Positions 12,430 to 25,700 of a DNA stretch of 64,000 bases are shown here, piece after piece. The stretch comes from Impatiens glandulifera. Its lineage: Eukaryota > Streptophyta > Magnoliopsida > Ericales > Balsaminaceae. The notes under the pieces were generated by a model. The model did not search any database. It was given only the letters and a program-made list of their open reading frames with translations, and had not been told where the DNA came from. How positions within the stretch are numbered: position 1 is the first letter of the stretch; the number at the start of each line of letters is the position of its first letter. The DNA lies in contig NW_025919167.1 in the NCBI RefSeq assembly GCF_907164915.1, positions 1-64,000 on the forward strand, in the 5' to 3' direction. The translations under genes were made by a program, and so were the position numbers.

Positions 12430-14798
12430 ATATTACTAAAGGTTTCTGAAGTTCAATTCCATATAATCTAAAAGGTCTAGACTTCTAGTGCTTGTTTGAT
12501 CTTTTTTTCCCTTCAAAATGAACTGTTAATTTATTCTTTTTGGAAAAAAATATTGTTTGATGAAAAAAGCTGATTATTAAGGTTATTTGGGTCAAATGGC
12601 CAAATTTTATTAAATGTTTAAAGAATATAGTAATAGTATTTTGATATTTTATTTGATGATTTGATGATCACATATTAGTTTATTTGAATTTAATTCAAAT
12701 AATCCACATCAAAACTTGGCCCTAATATCTTCCATCATTCTGTTCCATTTTTTTGTTAACCCAAACAGTTGCTACTGGGGATATGCTTTTGAATCCCTTG
12801 CCACAGATGATTCTAATAGAGGGCCTACCGCAGAAATACATCATATCAACGCCAATGTTGAGTTTTGTTCTGTTGTTAAGACCAAATTAGGACCTCATCG
12901 CATCCTAATGGGCGCTGAAATGGATTGTTGTGATTCACCTGATAATGGAAAAAGATTTTATATTGAACTTAAGACGAGCGCTGAGGTGATGAACAAAACC
13001 CCATTATATTTTTTCTTGTTATTTATCACTTATTGATTTTGATCTAATTTTGTCTGTTTTTCATACAGTTGGATCAATATAATGAGGAAAGATTTGAGAG
13101 AGAGAAATTGCTTAAGTTCTGGGTACATTTTCCCTTCTTGAACTGCTTATCAATATTCCCTTTATCTGTGTGTATGTGACATCATTTATTTTTTGTTTTC
13201 TTTATGTAAAGGTAAACCACACTTCATTCAAATATTTTTAGTACCGCAATTGATCTTCCATTTTAATATCTGTTTCCCATTCACACCTTAACTTCTGCTT
13301 AAAACCCTCCCAAATTTAGAGGTTTAGTGATTCAAAATAGTTTTCCTTTGTATCCCTATGTTTAGTATACGGATACTTTGAGAAGTAATAGATGCATCCA
13401 GGAAAGCCATTTGCTAGAAGGAAATCTCATATTTCTGTTATATTGCTGAAAGCTAGGTCTTTCTTTACCTAAGCACCGAGTCTTCATGTTCAGTATCAAT
13501 ATTTATTTCCATGGCTTGAGAGTATTTATTTTTGCTTTTCTTTGATATCTTTGTCTTGTTTTGAGAAGTAATTTTTTTTTCCATTTATAAGGTTTCTCAT
13601 CTATATATTGCTATCATATTTTCAAAACTTAATTCTCCAATTAAAAAGGAGGGCAATTTGTGAAGGAGTGTGTTGTTTTGGTTTTCTAAATATTTCTTGC
13701 AATGTTTTACTGTAGTAAGTTTGTAATCTCTTTTGATTGAACTTAATGCATGATGTAAGATTTCTGATATTTCTGATCTACTTAATGCAGATTCAATCAT
13801 TCTTAGCCGGAGTACCTTACATTATTATTGGATTTAGGTAATTTTTTCTATAAGCTAGACATTATTCTGGTGATTTGTGTTAGGTCTATGCTCTTACACA
13901 AGTCATATTAGATTGATTACTGGAAGAAAATATTTGTTGGGTTCTGTTTGTTTTCTTGGCATAAGTTATAATTTTTTTCCATACTTTTCTTCTTCATAAT
14001 TTGATTCAAGACTATGATTATTACATATATCAGTACTATATGCAATAATTTATTACACTAGTGAAAATTAAAAAAAGAAACTAAATGAAGCCATTATTTG
14101 GTTTCTGTAGGAACGATGCAGGCGTGCTTGTGCGAACAGAAAGACTTAGAACCAAAGACATCACTCATAGAGTGAAGATGAAGGGATATTGGCAGGTGTG
14201 CTTTTGATTTACTATCAATTCTTTACTTCACAAACATGTGAATATTCCTTTCCAAATTTAGCTTATTCGCTTGCACAATATTAAAATTAACTAGAGCTTA
14301 TCTTTTTAGGTGTTTCTTCATACGTTTTGTTGCCATTAATTGTCTAATTGGATTTTGTAGGGTGGAGCTTGCCTAGGTTTTGCTGATGAAGTTCTGTGCT
14401 GGCTGTATGGAACTGTTAAAGAGAGTGAGATATTGACTTAACCTTTTCTTTACCAATAAATAATTCCTATTGTATTCGCCAATTTAGAATTCCTCCCTTA
14501 AACTTACTTCAACTATGAGACTCTAAACCCCAAACAACAATTTCTAAGAAATTTATGGTGGAGAGTTTGAAAGCACAAGGTTTCTTTGAAATTGGCGAAT
14601 ACTTTGAGGCCTTCAATGTTTCTATTTGTTTATCAGATGTAAATTGGTGTTAACATGTATATAACTCATTATCTTCTTCATTGTTTGTCACCAGATGAAA
14701 ACTACATTTTGCAGTTTGTCCATCCATTCACCCGCTTAGAACTCCTAACAACAAATTCATGTCCAGAGGAAATCACCAATCATGTCGAGCAATTATAG
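9615..14798 (+). CDS. DXO1: DXO1, plant DXO/Rai1-family NAD-cap and decapping nuclease
   Basis: Thirteen exons join in frame to 518 residues: 9615-9975, 10444-10694, 10810-10875, 10956-11034, 11111-11190, 11299-11322, 11950-12074, 12769-12985, 13069-13122, 13791-13837, 14111-14195, 14361-14424, 14695-14798. The family removes aberrant or NAD+ caps from RNA 5' ends. Residues 1-200 are the plant-specific extension: an acidic Ser/Gly-rich part, then an RGGRGRGRW patch. In the Arabidopsis orthologue this part is linked to support of the cap methyltransferase RNMT1. Catalytic motifs are present: GYAFE (333-337), GAEMD with E379 and D381, and IELK with E395 and K397. The start is the ATG at 9615, aligned with conserved [10 protein letters not shown]; a TTG further upstream is not needed. 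Intron 6 has a GC donor. Length is close to Arabidopsis DXO1 (about 540). Confidence 0.93.
11323..11949 (+). other. GC-AG intron 6 of DXO1 next to a 24-nt microexon
   Basis: Exon 6 (11299-11322) is only eight codons (TFRNNLNK). It is followed by GCATGT and no usable GT. Joining AAG to the acceptor ...CTGCAG before ATAATGGCT keeps frame and gives the expected NLNKIMATAY sequence. Non-canonical GC-AG introns are a small minority of plant introns. Reading through would give ACLSP and a stop. Confidence 0.8.
12391..12434. repeat. (TA)n tract in DXO1 intron 7
   Basis: TA dinucleotide run with one TTT interruption, inside the intron between exons 7 and 8. No other feature is seen in that intron. 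Confidence 0.85.
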
Positions 14799-16829
14799 CC
14801 CACCGATTAAAAGAATCCCACTGGTTAGACAACTTAGATGTCAAGATTAAACATACATTTGTTGTTTTTTTTTGTATTTTTTATCTAAAACAATAGTTTC
14901 CATCTTTAGTGTTTTATATAGATCTTCGTGAAAGCAAACAAACAAGGCCTTTACCCTGCGATATATCTCTGGCCAGACTGTTTTCAAGAAAACTTCAAAA
15001 TGCAGGCAGAAAAGAGGGCTGATGATGACTAACAACCTTAACAAGGAAAGGCACATCATAATTTTGTTGTTATTTTTGAAGATCAAACTTACCTTTGGAA
15101 TTCTTGCCATGTAGCATATAATAAAGATTATAATACTTATGTTAATCTTAAAATTATTCTTGTATTTCTGAAAACCTGGACTAAATGGTCCGCGGTTGTG
15201 GGATGATTTCGATTCTATTTTTATTGTTTAACTTGCTTACATACTAGGGAAAACTAGGATTGAAGTCATTGTAATTTGCTTGAATTTGTTTACAAGTTCA
15301 TGGATAATCTTTATTACTGTCATTGTAATAGACTTGTATGCTCTTTTATTGAAATTTCAGTAGCTAATATATTTGTCTTTCTACCTAAAAGAAAGAAACA
15401 ATACTACAATTTGGATTTGATTTGTAAGCATATGTTGATGATAACTTGATTGGTTTAATATCTATATCAGGCTATATAAAGTAGATATATTGGAATGGAT
15501 ATAAAAGTTGGTTTATGTATATTATTGATTGTATGACAATTCATATGCACTACTTTTAAATAATTAGCAGGTTATTTTGATATTGAAATTACATGTTAGT
15601 TTTTATTTTAGTAAGCTACACAACTCTTCATAGTCAAGTCTCCAATGCAATTTACTTGAAGTTCTTAGTAAGAATTGAATCCCAAGATTTGGATATCAAT
15701 ATTTTTTGTCACTTAAGTTTTTTTTTATTTCTTTAATTAAGAAGTTAGGATGATCCATAATGTTATTTTTAGATACCAAAAAATCCATAAAAATTCACCT
15801 TTCATAAATCCAAGCTGATTGAATATATTGATTAGGTTAGTTTTTGGCAGATTTGAAAATAACAAACAGTGAGTGGGCAGATATTAGGCAGAAATTTATA
15901 ATCTTTCTATATGTGCAAGTTATTTTATTTAGTGGTTCATGTCAAATTTGGAATATATATTTTCAAAATAAAACTTATTAAAATATAATATTTATGTGAC
16001 TATGCAACTTTTTTTTTTAATAATTTTTAAATTATATAAAAATGTATTAAGAAGGGATGATAATTATAAATCGTTTTATTGTTTTTTTTATCTGAACAGT
16101 CCCGTTAAGGGCGGTTTTTCCTGAAAACGAATGAGGAGGTTAATTATGTCTCCGCCCCGATCCCACTCAAATTCTGTTCCGAACACTAACAAACATAATT
16201 AAATATATAACATTACTAATATATTTATTTATGGTTCATATTTTATAAGAATTTTAAGTTTATTTATTTTATAATAATATAAATTTACAATATATAATAT
16301 TAAAATATTCGTTTATATATTTATTTTAAAGATTTTTTTTAACTTTTTAGATAATATGGTATAACAATTTCCTGCGGGGATTCCCCGAAATCTAACGGGC
16401 GGGAATGATAAAGAAAAATCTCTAAGATAGAATGGGACGGGAAGATAAATACAATTATGTCTCAATCCGCCTAATTGTCATCCCTAGATGTAGGGTTGGT
16501 CCTAGGGTAAGCTCGACAAGCCCAGCAAGCCACTCCCCAGGGGTTAGGGCAGACCATTTTATAAAAGAAAATAGGATTTTATTTAATTTTTTAATCTAAT
16601 AATGTGTAGTTTAATGGTTCAAGACCAAAAAAACTAAACTTTATTTGGTCATGGATTTAAATCTCACCAGAAGGCACTGCCTACTTGTACACCGAAATAC
16701 ACCAATAAACCGTTGAAGTCAGTTTGAAATTTGATTTAAATTTTTTGGGTCGGTTTGATCAATTGAATAAAACTTAAAATTATTATTAAACAATACTATT
16801 ATACTTAAAATTTGTTTTGAAAAATAACC

Positions 16830-16914
<85 letters not shown>

Positions 16915-17850
16915 CTTTAAAAAATAACAAAATTATGTTTATTATAGTTCAATTGTTGAAAAATTAATTATTAAAATAATTATTTATGTATTAAATCTAA
17001 GTTATAACCAAATTATGTATATTGTTCAAATTTTAACGGTTAGATATTAGTTGGCACAACACTGTAGCCCAATCATTTAGTAACCCACTATATTAGACTT
17101 GACCTAACTATGTGAAAAAATATTACTCTCTTGATGAGATTGGTGTGTCAAGCTACTTTAGTGTTTGGATACTAGTGAGGAGAGTTACCCCTTGACTAGA
17201 AGTAGTGCTTTGGAATCGACCAACAAGAGAGACTAAGTCAAATTCCAATCACATTCACTCTCAACATTAACCATAATCGTTCGGTTTAGTTGTTCCAATA
17301 TCACTAAATCAATTAACCAAATAATTGTTTTAGCAGTTTCACATAGTTATTTGATTCAATTGATTTTCGATTCGATTTAAATTTTATTTTCATAAGGAAA
17401 ACAGATGACATAGAAAATAAAACACCAAACTTCTGAACCATGTATCATATTGAAAAATAAATCATAGTGACCTAATCAAGACAGTAAACCCTATTAGACA
17501 CAAAATATGACTTTAGTTTCTAAGATGTGTTTACATATATCCTTCAATATTGAAACTATCAATTCAAAATTTATTTTTATAGACAATATTAAGTTCATAT
17601 TTTTATTGAACATGTTAAATTTATACTTTTATAGATATAAATAATTAATCTGACTTCAATTTCTTCAAATTAATTATCTTAAATAATCTATCCATTTAGG
17701 TAATAAATTAAAATTTCTAATATCTCATGTTGCTAACCCTTTTAATAATTTTTAGATTTTACTCAAAGACATTTATTTATTTATTAATATAAAGTCATAT
17801 TAATTGATTAACAGAAATAAAATTGAATTTTAACAGAATTTTTTTTTATT
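14799..17850. other. Intergenic DNA with dispersed repeat fragments
   Basis: Downstream of DXO1. Bases about 16,175-16,320 resemble 28,730-28,870 (shared CCGAA-ACTAA-AAACA start, then TTCATATTTTATAAGAATTTTA), an unnamed dispersed family. Bases 16,370-16,500 contain GGGATTCCCCG...GTCATCCCTAG, like the ends of MITEs with AGGGATG termini. No gene is supported. Confidence 0.5.
16833..16911. repeat. (TA)n microsatellite
   Basis: About 79 bp of pure TA repeat, the longest in the window. Confidence 0.95.
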
Positions 17851-17854
17851 AAAT

Positions 17855-18600
17855 TTATTAATATATATAATTAAAATATTATTTAATATCCTAATAAGAT
17901 ATTAAAAAAATATTAATTTTTTTTGAAACCCAAATCTGAACCAAGAAACCTTAATTTTCGAAATCCACCCCTACATTCTTGCTTGTATTCTAGAGGACTC
18001 TAGAGGCAACCCCTTTTCTCATAGGAATAGAAAAACACTCTCATTATGTGCTAAGTCAGCCACCACAACTTTCCTAACAAACAATTTGAGATTGACAAAA
18101 TCTTATAATTATCAATCGACTGTTTACGAATTATAATACTAAGTTTCGCTTCTCCTGGAGTGTTTATATATATATATAACTAAAATATATTTTATAACAT
18201 TATTTTATCTAAATTAATATCTCAATAAAATATTAAAAAAAAGTTTTAAATAAATTTAAAATATTAAATTTTTGCCCAAACTCATATTTGAACCATCGAG
18301 AAACATTCATTTTCAAAATCTATCGCCCTACTTTTCTACTTGCCATATATTCTGTATTATAAAGCACAAAGTCATCATATCGAATATGTGAAAGAAAAAG
18401 CCAAAAATTTAGATGCAACCTTTTTTAGGAATATGAAAGCTCTCTCAATTAAGTGTCGTGTCAGCCACCCATTTTCTTATAGGAATATGAAAACCCTCTC
18501 ATTATGTGCTGAGTCGGATACTACAACTTTCGTAACAAACTATCTGAGATTAACAAAATCTTGTAATTATGAATAGGCTCTCTACGAACTATAAATACTC
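17855..18600. repeat. Diverged tandem duplication (two units of about 300-430 bp)
   Basis: Unit 1 (about 17,855-18,160) and unit 2 (about 18,165-18,600) share an AT-rich start, then CCAAA/CTGAACCA..GAAACCTT, ATAGGAATA-GAAAA-C-CTCTC, ATTATGTGCT-AGTC, and ACAAAATCTT-TAATTAT. Unit 2 carries an extra partial internal repeat. An ORF at 18,340-18,576 spans unit 2 but resembles no protein I know, so I do not call a gene. Confidence 0.6.
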
Positions 18601-19500
18601 ACATTTTTTTTCTTGATTTACTTTATAGGTAGGTATATTCAACAAAGGGAACCTAAAGATTCCTAGATATTTTAGTAGTAAAACAATTGTTGTATTATCG
18701 GGACGTATTTAAAAATCTGAGTTGGATGAGCTTGAAAATTTTGTATCGAATTAAAAGAAATAACGATAAAATTATAGATAAAACATGAAAATAAATGTAA
18801 ATTTTATTATTTTTCTAAAAATTTAAAAAATATTAAATTAAATTAAAATTAAAATTAAAATTATGAGATAATGTTGCATTACATGAACCACTATTAAATA
18901 AACAATAAAAACATATAGGCATTGTTCTTATTCATACAAGCACTATTAATCACTTCTTCTTTCATTCATCAAATCAATCAATTCATTAACCAAAATACTA
19001 AAATACCCTCTATTTTAAATTATTATTATTTATTTTATTTATATATAAATACCATTTTTTAAGTCTTTTTATAAAAAAAAAAAAAAATTATCATTTTCTC
19101 AAAATTATCACCAAAAATCAATATTTTATCTCTCTAGGTTATTTAAATAACCGGTTTTGGGTTATTCTTTCTAGATCCGCTCGATTATGTTTTAAATTGG
19201 GTAATTATTGTTTACGATGTTCCAAATTAATATTTATTTAATGATTTTGAATATTAATTATTAATTGAGTTGATTTGACTATAAATTGAAGTTGAGTCCT
19301 TATTTTGATAATTTTGAAAGAATAATCCAAAACAACAAACTATAGATAATCAAAAACATGTTTCTCTTTCTTAATATTTGTAATTCGTAAAGTTGAACGA
19401 TTGATTTAAGACCTAAGATTCTGATGAGGATACGCACATAGATTCTCCAAATCCTAAAAGCGACAGAAATGTTTCTCTCCCGCCGGTTAATCGCAAGTGA
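18601..19500. other. Intergenic DNA upstream of the CK2-beta gene
   Basis: AT-rich, with no coding sequence recognised. The last few hundred bases probably contain the promoter of the next gene. Confidence 0.45.
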
Positions 19501-19774
19501 TGCCGGCCGCCGCATCATCTCTTAACCCTTTCTTCATATCTCTTCTCCGCCCTTCATCCCAAAAGAGACGATTTTTATCGACTGAAGAATACATGTAATG
19601 ATATAATCATATGGGTTAGATAGATGAAGATCTTTCTTTTATTTCATTTCATTCCCTTTTTCATTCGGTCAAAACCCTAAATTGTTTATCTTCTTTTATC
19701 TTCTACAATTGTTGGGTATTCGTTGTTGATTTTGTTTGCAGACTGGAAGGACTATCGGTTAATTTAAGGTGAAA
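19501..19774 (+). promoter_or_regulatory. CK2-beta 5' region with telo-box and probable 5'UTR intron acceptor
   Basis: AAACCCTAA (telo-box, common upstream of plant housekeeping genes) lies at 19,672-19,680. A pyrimidine-rich stretch followed by TTTGTTTGCAG ends at 19,741, about 33 bp before the ATG, and resembles a 3' splice site of a 5'UTR intron. The donor was not identified with confidence. Confidence 0.4.
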
Positions 19775-22700
19775 ATGTATAAAGAACGAGGAGGGGGCGG
19801 GTCGAAGACGGAGGTGGGTCATATTGAACGGAAACGGATCAACGATGCTTTGGATAAGCATTTGGAGCGACCGTCTCCGTCCACATCCCGTGGATTTAGT
19901 CAGGATTTGATAACCGCTGCTCATGCGGTTTTAGCCGGTGGTGGTGGTAGTGGTGGTAAAACGCCCATTGATAATAAGGACTCTCGTTCTATGTCTTTGT
20001 CTGAAAACAAACGCTCTGATGGTAATTCTTGATAGATATCTTTACACGAGCTCTTGTTTTATTACCTTAGAAATGCATAGATTTTGCTCATCAAGTATCC
20101 TTAGTTTGATTCATAACTGGGCAGTTGATATTTTTGTATTCTATGAAGCCTATTATTCTATTTGAACCATGTTTTTGTTTTATGCTTTGAAATGCTTAGA
20201 AAACAATAAATTGATTAGTGCAATACTGCAATAAAAGAAAATGTATCAGTTCTTCCATCTGAGAAGATGATGTCAATGGAAGATCTTATTTCTTTTGTAA
20301 CTACTAGTGGATTTGTATTTTGTGCGAGTCATATTTTAATTCATAGAATACAATTAGAGCTTTTAAATGACTTCATAATATCACGATTATAAGATAATTC
20401 CATTAAAGCTGTTGGTTGAAGCTATTATTTCTTTGGCCTTGTGACATACATAAAATAGTTTACAGTGGAGAAAGATTTAGAAAGAAGATAGTAATTCCTT
20501 ATATGCAACTTAGAGTTGTATGCTTGAATCTTGATATTTGTAGATGATTTTGTTATATGATTTTGTATTATATTATAGTTCTCAGATTCTTAGAAAATTC
20601 TTGAATCGTTAAGTGGTTCAGTTATGTCTTTTATTAATGATATCTTTTATGTACTATACCATCAAAAGTGAACCAAAATTGCACAATTTGTTGTGAAAAT
20701 AATGTGCATACAGTTTCATAAGGTAAATGTGGGCATCTTAGTTACATCAATCTCTTGATAATTTCCGTTTGTCGGTTTTCAATACATAGATTGGTAACTG
20801 CTGAGCTTGCACAATCTCTTGATAATTTCCGTTTACGGGTTTTCAATACCTAGATTGGTAACTGTTGAGCTTGCACAATCTCTTGATAATTTCCGTTTAC
20901 GGGTTTTCAATACCTAGATTGGTAACTGTTGAGCTTGCTACTACGTGATTCAGTATTCAATTGATCTTGATGAATTGCCAATTATAAAACTACTACTCCT
21001 TTCTTCAATTGCATTTTGTACCTCATCCATATCCTGTACCTCCATTAAACCATTATGAAATAAAGGAAGTTAAAAAAATGCTAAATAAACAAAAAAACTC
21101 AAGGGTGTTATCATATCCAGTTTAATATTGTGAACTTCAACTCTGTGGAAGAAGCTATAGTTCTTTTTATGCCTTTGTCTATTTCAGTATAATAGAATAA
21201 TCAGTTTTAATTTGGTAAACTATATGTATATATCATCATCTTCTTCAGTTAAAAAGGAAATATCTAATCTTGGTAAGTGGAATCTAAGTAGCAAGAGTAT
21301 ACATAAGTAAACTTTAAATATGGTTGCAAGGAGTTCTTTAAAAAAAACATAGATGCACACATCTATTGGTATGTTGTAATAAATATTCTTCTCCTTTATT
21401 TTGGTATATTTTAAGCTGGATTTCATATAATCAGAACAAAACGCAAACAAGTTAAATGTATCACAAAGTTCAAAATCATTAACTTGTTGACTCCCTTTTG
21501 CCCCCTATTTGTGGTTTGCATTTCTTAGTTCTTTGAGAAATGTGACTTTTCTGATAAGCGTGGAAATATGAATTGGATGTGATTTATAGGAATCACCCAA
21601 GAAATGGATATATTCTGTTTGCTTAAAAGTTCTTACAAGATACTTTTGTTTCCATGATATAGACAGTTTTGTTCTTAAGGTAAAGATATATAGATCTTTA
21701 AGGCAATTAATTATCAAGATTAACTTGGAATGTGAAGTTCACTCCATCTCTCTATATAACCTGTTTGGAAACCTAATTATAATGGAGAATTTCCTTGTTC
21801 AATAATTTATTTCCAAGATTAAATGAATGTTTAATGTTCTGTATTGTTGACTTCTTTTTTGAATTAATGGCAGAGGAATCTGAATCAGACAGCGAGGAGT
21901 CAGATGTTAGTGGCTCTGATGGAGATGATGCATCCTGGATTTCATGGTTCTGTAACCTGCGTGGAAATGAGTTCTTTTGTGAAGTTGATGAGGATTATAT
22001 CCAAGATGATTTTAATCTCTGTGGATTAAGTGGCCAAGTCCCTTATTATGATTATGCTCTGGATTTGATTCTGGATGTGGAGTCTTCTCATGGTAAGCTT
22101 ATTTTTTAAGTTGAGAGATTTATTTTCCAAGATTTGTTTTACAATAAATAGCTTTTCTAATGTGGATCTCATATATGCTCTTTTGTTGGTTATAATATGT
22201 AAATTATCGTAATCATTCACATGATTCTTAAACCTAACTATGAAACATATAAAATGACAAAGAGAATGGCAATTCTTTTTGGTTATAAAACGGAAAATCT
22301 GTGAAGTATTCATCATTGCAGTATTACCGAACTCTTACACTCTTTTATATGTGGTAATAAAAATCTCTTACATATTGCAAATGTTTTTTTCCAAGTTAGA
22401 GCATAAAAGGACATGGTAATATTTTAACTTATGTTGCTTCTTTAGTATATGCATACTAAGGAAAAGTTGATTTGTTAACTAATGAGTCTTGAACTTTACA
22501 TATACTCAATCATGAATAACATGATTATCCACATTTAGACTACTTAATATAATTTTTTAAATATATGCAACTACTATTATTCTTGTATTCACTTTCTTCT
22601 TTTTAGAGTATTAATTTTATAAAATGGTATTCTAATTGAAATAAAAAAGGGTGTTGCTCTACTTTAGCAGAATCAATTAATGAAAATATGGGAGATATTC

Positions 22701-25700
22701 ATTATTTTCCTTTTTCATTATTTGCATGTTTGGGTTGTGACGTGATGTATGGAGATTGCTCACAAACCTTGATCCACAATGTATGTGCTTACATTGAAAT
22801 ATTTTTTTCCGATTGATTTGCTTTCAAATTTTCGTTCCTATGCTTGTATGTCTCAGTGGGATGTTATAAACTTGTTTTTTATTAGTGCTGAATATGTTTG
22901 ATCCTTACATTTTTCATTCTTATTGAACTTCAAGGAGACAAGCTCTTAGGATATTGTCATGTGCATGGTTAGAGAAAGTTAGTATATTAATTAGTATTAG
23001 AGAAAGTTAGTATATTCATTTGTATTGGAGAAAGTTAGTATATTAATTAGTATTGGAGAAAGTTAGTATATTAGTTACTCCAATCATAATAGGCCAGTAA
23101 CAAATCAACAGTCATAAATAATTTTGCTACGCTAATAGCGCGATTGGACATTCATATCAAGCGGATTGATGGGTTTACAAAGGGATCTAACAAAAAAAAT
23201 ACAAAGGTCAACTTCCCAAGATTTGAAGAAGACGCTATAGGATGGATACTGTTGGCCGAATCCTTTTCAGTTTGCATAACACAACACCTAGACCAAGACA
23301 AGTCACGGAGGAGCACACATTCTTGGTATAATTTTTTCCTGGAAAATTGTGATTATGACATGAATATTGACTGAGAAAAATTCAAGACAGCGTCTTGGAA
23401 ACATTGGAACAAAACCATTGGAAGGTCCAAGATTTGATGAAACGTTGCGATATTAGTAAAGAAAAAAATAACATGAAAACTTCGGAATGTGGTTTTCCAA
23501 ACAAATGATAAATCAAAGTTAATGCCTTTTCAATTCTCTCAATATGGAATATATTCCAAACATATATGCTAGCGTTCCTTGTTCTTCAAAAGTATATTGG
23601 GAAACAAAACAAGAATTCAAATCCATAGTTTTGAAACCCGGTCCGGCCCGCAGGTCGGACTGGCAAACCCGGTGAACCGGTTGTTAAACCGGGCTGGGTT
23701 GATGAAAAAATCGGAAATGCAATCAACCCAGTTAAACCCGGCCAACCCGCCGGTTGGACCGGAAATCCGGCAACCTGGGTTAACCCAACGGGTTTATCCT
23801 ATTTTTTTTAAAAAAAATACTTCTTTTCTTTCTCACTTATCACTCTCTCAGTTCCTCTCTCCCCATTTTTTGGAAACATCCTTCATTCACCTCAAGCTCC
23901 ACCTCTTACCTGAACCAGCTGATTCCGCTTTTACCAGACTAAAAAAACTATTTTATGTGGCATTGTAAGTCATAATTTAAGATGACACTTCTACTTTGAC
24001 TATTATAGTATTAACAATTTGATGGATTTTTGCTATTTTATATTATTTTATTATTATATGAAACCCAATGGTTGAACTAGTTGACCCATCGGTTGAACCA
24101 GTAATCCAGTGACCTAGTCCCTTCACCGGGTTGATGACCGGACCGGGTTTCAAAACTATGATTATATCCCTTATTTCCCTGGGATTGTAGTTCAAGAATT
24201 GATAATGGACTTGAGTTCTACGAGACTTTTCTATTCTCGTTTTTCTTCCTTTGCCATTCACAGGGCTAAGAGGGAGATAGCCCTAATAAGAAAGTTTTAA
24301 TAAAAACTGAGATTTGGTCGTAGAATAAATATGCAACCTTTTACTGAAAGAAAAAGGGGAAATTCTGAATTTATTTATTCTAGAACGTTTGGATCCCGAA
24401 GGTTTGGAGATAGATGCAATCAATAGGATTTCACTAATTCTACTTCCCGAAATAAAGAGTGTGGAAAATGAGAATTTCACGATTCTAAATTTGTATATAA
24501 CAAAATATTATTGGGTCGTTTTTATTAGTCACCATTTTGGGTTAATGAAGAATTATATCTATCAACAACCACAATTCCTGAACGAAGTTAGACGATCGGA
24601 TTTGTCCTCCAAGCTTTGCTTGCGAAGAGGACTGTAAAAAGAGACGGTCGTCAAAACCACCGAACCTCCACCTCTTCTAGCTGAATCTATCGAATATCTC
24701 CAACGATTGATGTGGTGATCAAGTACCCTTTCAATTGAGGAAAGGATGTGAATGTCAATTTTCCAGAATTTGTTGAGGATGAAAGATCAGCTACTTCATT
24801 AGAAGAACTCTCTCCAACCGATGCTTTAGAGAAGATGACAACATTTTCAGATGTTTAGGGTTTAGTGTTGCTGCCAAATTCAGAGAAAACACCATTTAAC
24901 AAGGATGCCATTACCAAAAAAAGCACATGGAACCAACCGACATATTTCCGAAGAAGAAAGAAGCAACTAGGGTGCTCACAGTTGAAAAGAACAATGTTCA
25001 AAAGTCCTCCGCACAACAAGCTCCTACAATCTAAAGTTGCGCTAAGCAACTTATAACAATTGGAACATGGCTTTGCCTGACGTCTTAATGGCTTCCATCA
25101 CCGAACAAATCGACTGAGGAAAACTAGCTGGCGTCGAATCGAGACCTCAAGCAAAGCCTGACATTGAGGGGGGTCATCTTATGAAATTCCTTCAGGTGGG
25201 AAGTCAAATACCTCCCACACAGCCACCGGAATTGGTTGCAGATTCAATCACAGACCTTATCGAACAAAGGCTGCGAGCCAAACCTCCGGATGTAGATGAA
25301 GAAGAGACGTTCGACGTTCTGAAATTCCACAAGATCAAACATAGATCATTGGCAGGGCTTTGATTTTTCATTTCTTTTTAAAGTTCGAAGCTTCTGAAGA
25401 ATATAGGCAATGGGTGGCATTAATGAGGTCTGTTGAAAGGATGAAAAATTAGTGTTGGAAAGTATCCCTCAACTAATGGAGGAGGTAGCTGTCTTCCAAC
25501 GGAATTCCTGGGTAGAAGTTAAATGTTTGTTAGAATATGGACTGGAAAAATGATAAGAGGCTAGAGTTTTAAATAAAATCAAGACTGGGGTAGATTGCTG
25601 GTGGGCCATATTCGAAAATCAGCTGAAAAAGAAGAAAGAAGCTGTTTGGTGAGAACTGAAATTATTGCTGGTGGACTTCATCTGCTGAAGGGAACTGCGA

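Noticed and set aside
23579..23968. 129-codon frame rich in Pro and Asn
   Set aside because: It lies inside the MITE and is made of its repeated CCGGTT/AACCGG words.
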